A stretch of DNA of 22,453 bases from an uncultured Clostridia bacterium (lineage in GTDB: Bacteria > Bacillota > Clostridia > Christensenellales > UBA1242). Both the position numbers and the translations under genes were made by a program. Location of the stretch: positions 1 to 22,453 of the forward strand of contig USJH01000001.1 in assembly GCA_900554955.1 (NCBI GenBank), given 5' to 3'. Position 1 is the stretch's first letter, and each line of letters starts with the position of its first letter. Below, one piece after another: positions 6,926 through 14,308 of the stretch. The notes below the pieces were generated by a model. The model was not told the origin of the DNA and did not search any database. It was given only the letters and a program-made list of their open reading frames with translations.

Positions 6926-9225
6926 GCACTATAATTATTTGCGGAAATTTTTAGAACAATCACAGTCATATCATCTTCATGTTTTGTTCTTGACTGTGCT
7001 TCTTCCATAATATCATCGGCAAGAAGTTGAATGTTTGAAATATTTGAATTGTTAACATAGCATACAAAGTCTTCAACCTTGTCAAAACTATCAACAATTC
7101 CATCACTTGCCAAAACAACAATGTCTTGTTCTTTTAAAACCGTGCTTTGAACATTAAGCGCCGGAAGCGAGGTAACACCAAGTGGCAAACTGTCTGAATA
7201 TATCATTTTGCATTGATTTTGCGATTTTACAACACTTACTGATGCTCCAACTTTAACAAAGTCGGCAACCCCAACTGAAAGGTCAACAATGCAAGCATCA
7301 AGTGCAACAAAACTTTCTTCTTCTCTTGGAAGCAAAATTTTGTTTATGCTTGAAACAATGGTTTCGCTTGAAAAACCAACCTTGTAAAAATTTTCAACCA
7401 AACCAAGTGCACTTGTTGCAATTTTGTTTGCCTTTTCACCATGCCCCATGCCGTCACTAATTGCAAATAAATATCGATTTCCATCAATTTTTAAAATTGC
7501 AGAAGTGTCTCCCGACACTGATGAATTTTCCTTTGCACTTGATGCAAAACCAATTGCAAGTTTATATTTTTCGCTTGGCACAAACTCAGCAATTGTCCAA
7601 CCGGAATATTTAGACATTTTCCGTTTCTCGACAGAAAAATCAATGCGAAAAACTTTTTTAAGCCCCTTTAAAATTCCAGGAAGCAAGATGTCTTTGTTTC
7701 GTATGACTGCAACAACTTTTTTTACACCAAAATCATCTTTTAAAACCACACATTCATTTGCAACCACACCGTTTTCTGCAAATACGTCAAGAACTTCTTT
7801 TGCTTTTGTTTTATCTATTTTTAAATCTGAAAAAGATGTTTTCGCAAGTTCTTTAAAAATTCCTGCGGTTGAGCCCATTTGCTCACTCATCATGATTTTC
7901 CCTTTGTTGTTTTCCTTCACTGTTTTTTCATATTCGAAATAGTTTTTTAAACTTGAATTAACTTCGAAAATCACACTTGAAAGGCATGCACATTTTTCAG
8001 CAAAAAGATTTGTTGCATCTAAAATTGTTACTTTTTGTTTTTCCATTCCAAACTCAAAAAGTTTTTCAAGTGACTCTCGCATCTTCTGATTTTCTCTACA
8101 AAAAATTCGTTTTTCACAACACGAACATACTTTGCATATCAAATCATCTGCAAGCATTTCACAAGCACCTTTTCGCTCAGCTGAGCCAAGCGAAAGATTT
8201 CTATATTCATTTTGCATTTCAAGAAACAAATTTTGCACAAGCATAAGACGATTTTTCACTTTTTCTCGCTCTTCAAAAATCATAAATTCGGAAATCAAAT
8301 TTCCTTCATAGCTGAAACTGAAATTTTTAAATTTTTGAAATAATTTGTTTGGAATAAATAAAAAAACTAAAACCGCAACCACAAGTGGACTCAAACAATA
8401 AAAATCATAAACGGCATAAACATTAAAAAAGAAACCAAACAAAAGGTCAATCAAAATCACCGAAATTGAAACGAAAATCCTTTTTGAATCTTGAAGCAAA
8501 GCAGCAGCAATCGCAAAACTTACAAACACCGCCATATAAACAAGCGAAGAACAATAAAAAGCAAAACCAAGCCCCGCAAGCGATGCAAGACTTAAAGTTA
8601 TTGTTTTTGAAAAGCTTCTTGAAACAAACAATATTAAAAGAGTTACAATTGCAATTGAAATGTTAACATGCACAATAAAAATATTTGCAATTCCACAGAA
8701 AAATGCGATGCAAAAAACCGAAAAACAAACAGTTTCATCTGCCCGAAATCGACTTTGAATTCCACGGCTGAAAACTGCACCAAACCCAACATAAAAAACA
8801 TAAACAAAACAAAGTGTTGCTGCCATGTTTGCAAGTGAAAGTATCAGTTTCTCAGTTGTTCCAATATTAAAATATAAAAACGCACTTTGACTTATAATGG
8901 CAAAAATTAAACAAGAAACTAGATTGATTTTCTTTTTTAAAATTTTGCAAGAAATATATAACAAAACAATGCAAAAGAACACCGACACACTTATGATTAA
9001 CCCTTCAAGAGTCAAATTATTTATACTTGAAGAAACAAAAAACTCAAGAGCAATCAACAATCCGTTTTTATTTAAAAGAAGCATCGCAAAAGCCATTGCA
9101 ACCAAAAAAGGATTTATAAGTTGCAAAATTTTTGCTCTTCCAAGAACAAGAAAACACAGCAAAAGTCCAAAATGTTCAAAAACTTCATTTTTGTGTTTTG
9201 AAAACCACTCTTTAAAACGTTTCAT
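6922..9225 (-). CDS. spoIIE: Stage II sporulation protein E-type membrane phosphatase
   Basis: SpoIIE is a PP2C-type serine phosphatase at the asymmetric septum. It dephosphorylates SpoIIAA to activate sigma-F in the forespore. About 767 residues are predicted. The first roughly 320 are very hydrophobic with many membrane segments. A central regulatory region follows and contains the conserved cysteine cluster KVCSCCEKRIFC. The C-terminal PP2C domain has ISDGMGHGEKA (first metal-binding motif), VVLASDGIVDS, and HEDDMTVIVL near the end. Length is close to the B. subtilis protein (827 aa). I chose ATG 9223-9225 because the sequence after it resembles the family N-terminus. It has no ribosome site, while an extended -10-like TGTTACACT sits just upstream, so the message may be leaderless. 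In-frame TTG/GTG starts farther upstream are less likely. An orphan SpoIIE-like phosphatase outside sporulation is the alternative. Confidence 0.9.
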   Translation of the reverse strand: MKRFKEWFSKHKNEVFEHFGLLLCFLVLGRAKILQLINPFLVAMAFAMLLLNKNGLLIALEFFVSSSINNLTLEGLIISVSVFFCIVLLYISCKILKKKINLVSCLIFAIISQSAFLYFNIGTTEKLILSLANMAATLCFVYVFYVGFGAVFSRGIQSRFRADETVCFSVFCIAFFCGIANIFIVHVNISIAIVTLLILFVSRSFSKTITLSLASLAGLGFAFYCSSLVYMAVFVSFAIAAALLQDSKRIFVSISVILIDLLFGFFFNVYAVYDFYCLSPLVVAVLVFLFIPNKLFQKFKNFSFSYEGNLISEFMIFEEREKVKNRLMLVQNLFLEMQNEYRNLSLGSAERKGACEMLADDLICKVCSCCEKRIFCRENQKMRESLEKLFEFGMEKQKVTILDATNLFAEKCACLSSVIFEVNSSLKNYFEYEKTVKENNKGKIMMSEQMGSTAGIFKELAKTSFSDLKIDKTKAKEVLDVFAENGVVANECVVLKDDFGVKKVVAVIRNKDILLPGILKGLKKVFRIDFSVEKRKMSKYSGWTIAEFVPSEKYKLAIGFASSAKENSSVSGDTSAILKIDGNRYLFAISDGMGHGEKANKIATSALGLVENFYKVGFSSETIVSSINKILLPREEESFVALDACIVDLSVGVADFVKVGASVSVVKSQNQCKMIYSDSLPLGVTSLPALNVQSTVLKEQDIVVLASDGIVDSFDKVEDFVCYVNNSNISNIQLLADDIMEEAQSRTKHEDDMTVIVLKISANNYSA

Positions 9226-9336
9226 AGCAAAAGTGTAACAAAAAACAAGCCAAAAGGAAAAAATAAAATCAATCAAACCATTGCCATTTTTGACGAAATA
9301 TGACACATTTAAACGAAAACAAACAATCGTTTTTTC

Positions 9337-9365
9337 TTTACACAAATTCTTCAGTTTGCTATACT
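9337..9365 (+). promoter_or_regulatory. Promoter of the alkaline phosphatase gene
   Basis: TTTACA (9337-9342) and TATACT (9360-9365) are separated by 17 bases, about 18 bases upstream of the ATG. No pho-box-like direct repeats were recognised. Confidence 0.65.
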
Positions 9366-9383
9366 GAAAGCAAGGAGAACAAA

Positions 9384-10487
9384 ATGAAAAAAATCTTATC
9401 CTTCTTTTTAACCATCATCATGATTTTCACATGCGGAGCATTGCTTTCAAGTTGCAAAGAGCAAAGTCCACAACTTGAAACGTCATCAAGTGTTCAAAAT
9501 CTTGTTGTTTTGATAGGTGACGGCATGGGAGAAAATCACATTAAAAACGCAAAAATGAAATATGGAATTGAATCTTTAGAATTTGAAAACGATTTTAAGT
9601 GTAAAGTTAACACCGATTCAAAAACTCTTATCGGGCCAACAGACAGTGCCGCCGCAGCAACTGCAATGGCAACCGGAAAATCTGTAAAAAATAAAGTTGT
9701 AAGCAAAGACGGAAACAAAAATATTGAAACAATTTTAGAATATGCTTCAAAAAATGGAATGAAGACTGGGGTTGTCACAACCGACACTCTCAGCGGAGCA
9801 ACACCAGCGTGCTTCTCATCACACGCAAAAGAACGTGGTGACTCACTCGACATTTTGCTTGGACAACTTGAAAGCAATGTTGACTTATTCATTGGTCAAA
9901 CCAACAGTGAATATATTTCTCATGCTTCAGATTTCAGAAACAAAGGATATACAGTTGTTGAAAATTTCACCGACCTTAAAGAAACTAAAAATGACGAAAA
10001 AGTTGTTGCCCTTCTTGATAATATTAAATCAATATACAATGAAGAACTCAACAATCAAACCGACTTTTCAGAAATTGTAAATTTTGCAACAAGTCATCTT
10101 GAAAATGAAAATGGTTTTGTTTTAATGGTTGAATGTGCACACATTGACAAGTTCAGTCACAAGAAAAATCTTCTTCCTGCCCTTGCAGAAGTTCACACAC
10201 TTTTTGACGTTGCAAACACTCTTTATGCCTATGACAAAGCTCATGACAATAACACTGCAATCATAATTACAGCTGACCATGAAACCGGTGGGCTTGCTCT
10301 TGCACGAGACAAAAAATATCTTGAATCTTCAACCGGAAATTCGCTTTATAAGAGAAGCGGCCATACTAACACGAACGTTAATCTTTATGTTCACAATGTT
10401 AAATTTAAAAACCAAGCAACAAAAGTTAAAAACACTTTTGTTTTCACAATTTCAAAATTCGTTATAGACAATCGCAAAACTGCATAG
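9384..10487 (+). CDS. Alkaline phosphatase, lipoprotein
   Basis: This PhoA-superfamily phosphomonoesterase (367 aa) is predicted to be anchored to the outer face of the membrane. The start at 9384 follows AAGGAG and gives a classic lipoprotein signal with lipobox LSSC and Cys24. The active-site features are in order: DGMG (Asp46, metal), TDSA (Ser88, nucleophile, followed by an Ala-rich helix), SGATPACFSSHA, MVECAHIDKFSH (Glu, Asp and His metal ligands), TADHETGG, and SGHT near the end. The set of metal ligands looks complete, so it is probably active. An in-frame start upstream at 9300 would place the signal peptide internally and was not used. It lies 7 bases before tlyA and probably shares its transcript. 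The likely role is phosphate scavenging, but no phosphate-control site was seen. Confidence 0.93.
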   Translation: MKKILSFFLTIIMIFTCGALLSSCKEQSPQLETSSSVQNLVVLIGDGMGENHIKNAKMKYGIESLEFENDFKCKVNTDSKTLIGPTDSAAAATAMATGKSVKNKVVSKDGNKNIETILEYASKNGMKTGVVTTDTLSGATPACFSSHAKERGDSLDILLGQLESNVDLFIGQTNSEYISHASDFRNKGYTVVENFTDLKETKNDEKVVALLDNIKSIYNEELNNQTDFSEIVNFATSHLENENGFVLMVECAHIDKFSHKKNLLPALAEVHTLFDVANTLYAYDKAHDNNTAIIITADHETGGLALARDKKYLESSTGNSLYKRSGHTNTNVNLYVHNVKFKNQATKVKNTFVFTISKFVIDNRKTA

Positions 10488-10494
10488 GAACAAT

Positions 10495-11298
10495 ATGGAA
10501 AAACAAAGACTCGACAACATTTTAAAAGACCTTAACATTTTTGAAAGCAGAGAAAAGGCACAAAAAGCAATAAAACAAGGACAAGTGAAAGTGAATGGAA
10601 AGGTTTACACTTCCCCTTCGCAAAAATTCGATATTCTTTCACAAGAACAAATTGAAATTCAAGAAGAAGCAAACAAATATGTTTCTCGTGGAGCTTTCAA
10701 ACTTGTTAAAGCTCTTGAAACCTTTAACATTTCTGTTTCTGGAAAAATTGCAACCGACATTGGTTCTTCAACTGGTGGATTTTCTGATGTTTTGCTTCAA
10801 AACAACATTAAAAAAATCTATGCAATTGATGTTGGGAAAAATCAACTTCATGAAAAAATCAAATCAAACAAAAAAGTTGTTTCAATGGAAGAAACCGATT
10901 TCAGAACAATCAAAAAATCACAAATTGCAGGGACAAATCTTGTTGTCATTGATGTTTCTTTCATTTCCATTCTTCCAATTATTCAAAAACTTAAAGAGCT
11001 TTTTAAAAATGCAGAAGTTGAAATCATTTCTCTGATAAAGCCACAATTTGAATGCGGAAAGGACATTGCAAAAAAATATAAAGGTGTCATCAAAGACCCA
11101 AAAATTCATAAACAGATTATAAAAAACGTGCTTTCTTTCTGGCAAGAAAACGGATTTAAAATTAAAGACATTACAGTTTCACCAATCAAGGGCGGCGATG
11201 GAAACATTGAATATTTACTCTATACAGCAAACACTGGTGAATCAATCACAATTTCCGATCAAGACATTGAAAAACTAATTATTGAAGCTTTTGGTTAA
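10495..11298 (+). CDS. tlyA: TlyA-family rRNA 2'-O-methyltransferase
   Basis: TlyA-family proteins methylate ribose hydroxyls of 16S and/or 23S rRNA using S-adenosylmethionine; annotation as a hemolysin is historical. The 267 residues show an N-terminal S4 RNA-binding domain (RLDNILKDLNIFESREKAQ ... VKVNGK). A linker with VSRGAFKL follows, then an FtsJ-type methyltransferase domain with the SAM motif DIGSSTGGFSDV near residues 90-101 and AIDVGKNQLHEK. The family-typical C-terminal motif appears as SPIKGGDGNIEYL. The start at 10495 has AGGA overlapping the stop of the phosphatase gene, suggesting coupled translation. The pairing with a phosphatase is not a known functional link. The gene ends at a hairpin shared with dtd. 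Confidence 0.94.
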   Translation: MEKQRLDNILKDLNIFESREKAQKAIKQGQVKVNGKVYTSPSQKFDILSQEQIEIQEEANKYVSRGAFKLVKALETFNISVSGKIATDIGSSTGGFSDVLLQNNIKKIYAIDVGKNQLHEKIKSNKKVVSMEETDFRTIKKSQIAGTNLVVIDVSFISILPIIQKLKELFKNAEVEIISLIKPQFECGKDIAKKYKGVIKDPKIHKQIIKNVLSFWQENGFKIKDITVSPIKGGDGNIEYLLYTANTGESITISDQDIEKLIIEAFG

Positions 11299-11310
11299 AA
11301 CTTAAAAAAC

Positions 11311-11338
11311 AAAAAACACTGCAATTGCAGTGTTTTTT
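11311..11338. terminator. Two-way terminator between tlyA and dtd
   Basis: This is a perfect 28-base palindrome, AAAAAACACTGCAA followed by its exact complement. It gives a GC-containing stem with A/T runs on both sides, so it works for either strand. One edge base coincides with the restored dtd stop codon. Confidence 0.9.
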
Positions 11339-11771
11339 TAAACTTCATATTCATATGTTCCCGGACCATCAAGAACTGTTTCAATTTCCATATATGTTCT
11401 GAAACTCCAGTTTTAACCTTTGCTTGTTTTGAAAGTTCAGCGACAAATTGATTATAAATTTCTTCAGCTTTGTCGGGCTTTGCAGAGTTGATAAAATCTG
11501 GGCGATTAGTTCCTTTAAGTGAAGCATAAAGGGTAAAATTGCTCACAACCATGATTTCCCCATTTATGTCAAAAAGATTCTTGTTTGTTTTTCCATTTTC
11601 ATCGTCAAAAATTCTAAGTTTTAAAATTTTATCTGCAAATTGTCTAACCTTTGAAATGTCATCAGAAACCGAGACACCAAACAAAACAAGCATTCCATTT
11701 TGAATTTCACTAAATTTTTCACCTTCGCTGTAAAGTGTTGCTCTTTTAACTTTTTGAATTATTGCTTTCAT
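11338..11771 (-). pseudogene. dtd: D-aminoacyl-tRNA deacylase with a one-base frameshift near the 3' end
   Basis: Dtd removes D-amino acids (and glycine from tRNA(Ala)) wrongly attached to tRNA. The start at 11771 follows AAAGGAG. The first roughly 121 residues match the family: MKAIIQKVKRATLY, then VSNFTLYAS, then NRPDFINSA. After KVKTGV the frame moves to unrelated residues (SEHIWKLKQ). The other frame continues the family exactly as FRTYMEIETVLDGPGTYEYEV before TAA at 11338-11340. Restoring one T in the TTT at 11402-11404 gives a 144-residue protein, the usual Dtd length. The lost part holds the invariant Gly-Pro motif (DGP) that builds the active site, so the protein as written should be inactive. 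An assembly error in a short homopolymer, a real recent mutation, or programmed slippage are all possible; no strong slippery heptamer was seen. Confidence 0.8.
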
Positions 11772-11959
11772 TTTTTCTCCTTTAAACACATTGCAAAATA
11801 TGCTTCTTTCTTTCCTTGAACTGGACAAATATTAAACCTTTTATAAATATTAACAATATTGCTATTTCCAAGCCAACCAATTTTGTTTGTCATTCCCCGT
11901 CCATAAGTATTTGTGAAAATTGGAACAACTTTTGAATAAATTCTTTGAACATTCGACAT
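11768..11959 (-). CDS. Small conserved-looking protein of unknown function (63 aa), coupled to dtd
   Basis: I do not recognise this protein. It begins MSNVQRIYSKVVPIF and ends AYFAMCLKEKK. Its codons (ATT, GTT, CCA, GGA, GCA) resemble those of the neighbours, and its TGA overlaps the dtd ATG as ATGA, a typical sign of translational coupling. A TTGTTT-17-TATAAT promoter lies just upstream. An alternative in-frame GTG at 11974 would begin only a few bases from the predicted transcription start. The ribosome site is weak for both. The protein is basic with two tryptophan/tyrosine-rich patches and no membrane helix. It could be a whole small protein or the remaining tail of a longer decayed gene. 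Confidence 0.55.
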   Translation of the reverse strand: MSNVQRIYSKVVPIFTNTYGRGMTNKIGWLGNSNIVNIYKRFNICPVQGKKEAYFAMCLKEKK

Positions 11960-11984
11960 GGTGTTTAATTTCACTCATGTTTTC

Positions 11985-12013
11985 ATTATAACACACCATT
12001 CACAAAAAAACAA
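11985..12013 (-). promoter_or_regulatory. Promoter of the 63-aa gene and dtd
   Basis: TTGTTT (12008-12013) and TATAAT (11985-11990) have a 17-base spacer on the minus strand. The promoter lies between the terminator of the preceding gene and the small gene. Confidence 0.6.
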
Positions 12014-12031
12014 ATTCTTTCTTTTCAATAA

Positions 12032-12056
12032 AAAAACCACCAAAATGGTGGTTTTT
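12032..12056 (-). terminator. Terminator of the 459-residue gene
   Basis: Eleven-base arms AAAAACCACCA / TGGTGGTTTTT enclose a three-base loop, directly after the stop codon. On the minus strand the stem runs into a T tract. Confidence 0.88.
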
Positions 12057-12057
12057 G

Positions 12058-13437
12058 TTATTCATCTTCGCCAAGTTCAAAAAGCGAAAGTTGAGTGTAT
12101 CCATTTTTACTTTCAGGATTAAAGGTTCTAACCCCTTCACCTTGAGTTGTTGCACTTGCCAATTTTGCTGGAGCTTTTGATTCCACGATTTTTTTGTCAA
12201 GTGGTGGAACAAGTTCATATTTTGGAATTCTTGAAAGTTCGTCAAGGTGCACCAAGTCAACAAGCCATTCACCAGCTCTGCGATATCCTTGTGCATATTG
12301 ATCTTCTCTTCTATATTTCAAAACAATATCCATAAGTTCTTCATTCATTTTCTTTGTTTTAACAAAACATGAAAGTTTTTTTGCAATGTCTTCAACAGTT
12401 CCGGTGTAAGATGCATCTTTAAGTTTATATTCAACCATAGAGCGGAATATTCCAAGCATTTTTGATGTTACACTGGTTTTATATTCTCTTGGTTCTCTTA
12501 AATAATATTTCAAAAATAATGAAGAGCCCTCATCATATTCTGGAAATGATGGAACACCAAGTTTTGAAACGCAAGAAGAAGCAGTTCTATAAACTCTGTC
12601 TTCAGAAGAGCGATATAAAACTCTTGCAACAGACATTCCGTGATAATCTGCCAACTCTTCCATTTCATTGATGAAATCATGTTGCAAATCAGCATATTTG
12701 CAAAGATATTGAAAACGAATTTTCTTTGTTGGCTCGTCTAAGATTGATTGTTCATATAACCCAACATTGAAGAAAGCTTTATTAAATTGACTGAAATAGT
12801 TTGATGCATTGTCTTTAAACCATTCAAAGGTTGAAAGTTTGTTACGATTGTTGTCGCTTGTTTCTGTTTTAACAGCACAACGATTGAAAAGACCAATAAC
12901 AAAACTTTGTTGTTCTGTTGTGAGATCTTCATATTTCATGTCTTTGATATAATTTATCAAAATGCTAAGACGGCGATTTGTCATTGTGTCAATATCCTGA
13001 GTATATAAAACAGGAATTTTTGACTCAAACTCATCAATCGCTTCGGTTGAAACACCATCTTTTCTGCGATCCATTGCATGAAGAAGTGCATAAAGTTTGT
13101 CGTTGCTTATTTTTGTAATGTTTGTTTTAAACATTGTTTCAACAAACCCATCAAATTCTGGAAAATTTGCTTTAACGTCATATCCTTCATTCAAAAGGTC
13201 AACATAAAGCTCAACTTGTTTTTTCAAAATGTCAGAAGAAACACGTTGATTTGGATCAAACATTAAATAGAGTTTGCGAGTGATACCATAATCTCTCTTT
13301 TTAAAATCCTCACTTTTAATGAATTTTTTAACCCTTCTAAGGTTCCATTCTCCTGATTCATCACTGTTAAGATAAGAGTTTAAACCCTGAACACCTTCTG
13401 TAAGTCCTGAGAAGAAAATTTCTTGTGAATCTGCCAT
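12058..13437 (-). CDS. Uncharacterised 459-aa soluble protein with a C-terminal clamp-binding motif
   Basis: I do not recognise the fold. The protein is soluble, charged and mostly helical by composition, with no signal peptide or membrane segment. It looks like an array of helices (for example LSILINYIKDMKYEDLTTEQ and YRREDQYAQGYRRAGEWL). The last residues are TQLSLFELGEDE. QLSLF at 449-453 matches the consensus bacterial sliding-clamp-binding pentapeptide QL[S/D]LF and sits at an exposed, disordered end after a Ser/Ala/Thr-rich linker, as in known clamp partners. This suggests, but does not prove, a role at the replication clamp in replication, repair or mismatch processing. The start follows AGGGGTG. 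It has its own promoter and terminator and no DNA-processing neighbours. Confidence 0.85.
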   Translation of the reverse strand: MADSQEIFFSGLTEGVQGLNSYLNSDESGEWNLRRVKKFIKSEDFKKRDYGITRKLYLMFDPNQRVSSDILKKQVELYVDLLNEGYDVKANFPEFDGFVETMFKTNITKISNDKLYALLHAMDRRKDGVSTEAIDEFESKIPVLYTQDIDTMTNRRLSILINYIKDMKYEDLTTEQQSFVIGLFNRCAVKTETSDNNRNKLSTFEWFKDNASNYFSQFNKAFFNVGLYEQSILDEPTKKIRFQYLCKYADLQHDFINEMEELADYHGMSVARVLYRSSEDRVYRTASSCVSKLGVPSFPEYDEGSSLFLKYYLREPREYKTSVTSKMLGIFRSMVEYKLKDASYTGTVEDIAKKLSCFVKTKKMNEELMDIVLKYRREDQYAQGYRRAGEWLVDLVHLDELSRIPKYELVPPLDKKIVESKAPAKLASATTQGEGVRTFNPESKNGYTQLSLFELGEDE

Positions 13438-13466
13438 ATCGCACCCCTATATTTAATTGTAATTCT

Positions 13467-13495
13467 ATTTTACCATATATTTTTCAACATTTCAA
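13467..13495 (-). promoter_or_regulatory. Promoter of the 459-residue gene
   Basis: TTGAAA (13490-13495) and TAAAAT (13467-13472) have a 17-base spacer, with TGG directly before the -10 box forming an extended -10. Confidence 0.7.
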
Positions 13496-13522
13496 GCCCC
13501 AATTTTAAGCCAAATCTAAATG

Positions 13523-13551
13523 AAAAAAGTGCGAACAATTATTCCGCACCC
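13523..13551 (-). terminator. Terminator of the HAD-like gene
   Basis: On the minus strand GTGCGGAA and TTCGCAC form a stem with one bulged G, followed by six T. The gene's TAA stop codon lies in the loop, so termination is tightly packed against the coding end. Confidence 0.75.
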
Positions 13552-14204
13552 ATCTCATTTTCGTTATCATTTGTTTCTTTTTCAATTTCTTGCTTTAAAC
13601 TGTTTTTTGAAATTTCGAGTTCTGAATTTGCACACTCTGAATGGTTGTTTTTTAAAATTTCAATATTATTTCTTTTCAAGAAATTTTCAACCATTTCAAT
13701 GTTAAGTGCCTGAATAAGCTTACTTGTATGGATAAGGTTATCATCTGGCAAAATGCCTTTGATTGGGCGCATGTCGTCATCAATAACAACAAAACGCTTT
13801 GTCATTTTTTGCCCAAGTTTTCTTGCAAGTGGTTTTTCAAAAAGGCGAAGAAAATATCTTTGATTTTTCTCTGTGTGCCCCTTTTCAGAGTTATACATAT
13901 ATTCTGCAATTTTCACCCCACGAGGTTTGTTCACACATTTTAAATGTGTCATGTGTGGATTATATTTGTCAATATCATAACCCGCAGAATAAAAGAAATT
14001 TAAACAATCTTGCCAGTTGGTGCGTCTTCTTGAAGTTATAACAAGATCTGCATCATATTGAGCATTCAAACTATCCATCAGAATTGTAAGTGCTTTCCCA
14101 CTTTCTGGATTCATTTCAATTAGATATCTATTTCTATTTTTAAGGTCTTTCATGTCCCAAAGTGTTCCGTCAATATCAAGAAAAACGTAAAATTTAGGTT
14201 TCAT
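13539..14204 (-). CDS. HAD-superfamily phosphatase-like protein (221 aa)
   Basis: HAD proteins usually hydrolyse phosphate esters through an aspartyl intermediate. The start at 14204 follows AAAGGAGAG. Motif I is FLDIDGTLW with Asp10 and Asp12, motif II is VITSRRR with Ser58, a lysine for motif III is plausible in VNKPRGVK (about 91-98), and motif IV is VVIDDDMRP with acidic residues 142-144. The catalytic set thus looks complete. The sequence after Asp12 resembles small nucleotidase or polynucleotide-phosphatase-like HADs of the kind linked to RNA repair, but I cannot assign a substrate. The C-terminal 50 residues are Asn/Glu/Lys-rich and probably disordered. A longer in-frame start (14261) lies beyond the promoter and was rejected. 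Single-gene unit with its own promoter and terminator. Confidence 0.8.
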   Translation of the reverse strand: MKPKFYVFLDIDGTLWDMKDLKNRNRYLIEMNPESGKALTILMDSLNAQYDADLVITSRRRTNWQDCLNFFYSAGYDIDKYNPHMTHLKCVNKPRGVKIAEYMYNSEKGHTEKNQRYFLRLFEKPLARKLGQKMTKRFVVIDDDMRPIKGILPDDNLIHTSKLIQALNIEMVENFLKRNNIEILKNNHSECANSELEISKNSLKQEIEKETNDNENEMGAE

Positions 14205-14222
14205 ATTCTCTCCTTTTGAAAG

Positions 14223-14251
14223 ATTATACAATATTTTCTTTTGCTTTTCAA
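14223..14251 (-). promoter_or_regulatory. Promoter of the HAD-like gene
   Basis: TTGAAA (14246-14251) and a perfect TATAAT (14223-14228) with a 17-base spacer on the minus strand, just upstream of the ribosome site. Confidence 0.75.
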
Positions 14252-14270
14252 GACACAACAAATTTTTTGC

Positions 14271-14300
14271 AAAAAAAATATGCGGAATTTCTTCCGCATA
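14271..14300 (-). terminator. Terminator of the CvpA-like gene
   Basis: Nine-base arms TATGCGGAA / TTCCGCATA with loop TTTC (14288-14291). On the minus strand the stem is followed by eight T. Confidence 0.9.
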
Positions 14301-14308
14301 TAAATTTT

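Noticed and set aside
9226..9345. N-terminal extension of SpoIIE from TTG at 9345
   Set aside because: The extra 40 residues overlap the promoter region of the divergent phosphatase and show no family resemblance; ATG 9225 fits better, although the point is not closed.
9300..9383. N-terminal extension of the alkaline phosphatase
   Set aside because: It would bury the lipoprotein signal peptide inside the protein and start upstream of the promoter; the ATG at 9384 follows AAGGAG.
11971..12024. A second ATG frame at 11979 upstream of dtd
   Set aside because: It ends after 38 codons with unusual residues (His, Cys, Trp) and would start at the predicted transcription start with no ribosome site; the neighbouring frame has typical codon use.
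14205..14261. N-terminal extension of the HAD-like protein
   Set aside because: It would include the -10 and -35 boxes of its own promoter; the ATG at 14204 has AAAGGAGAG.
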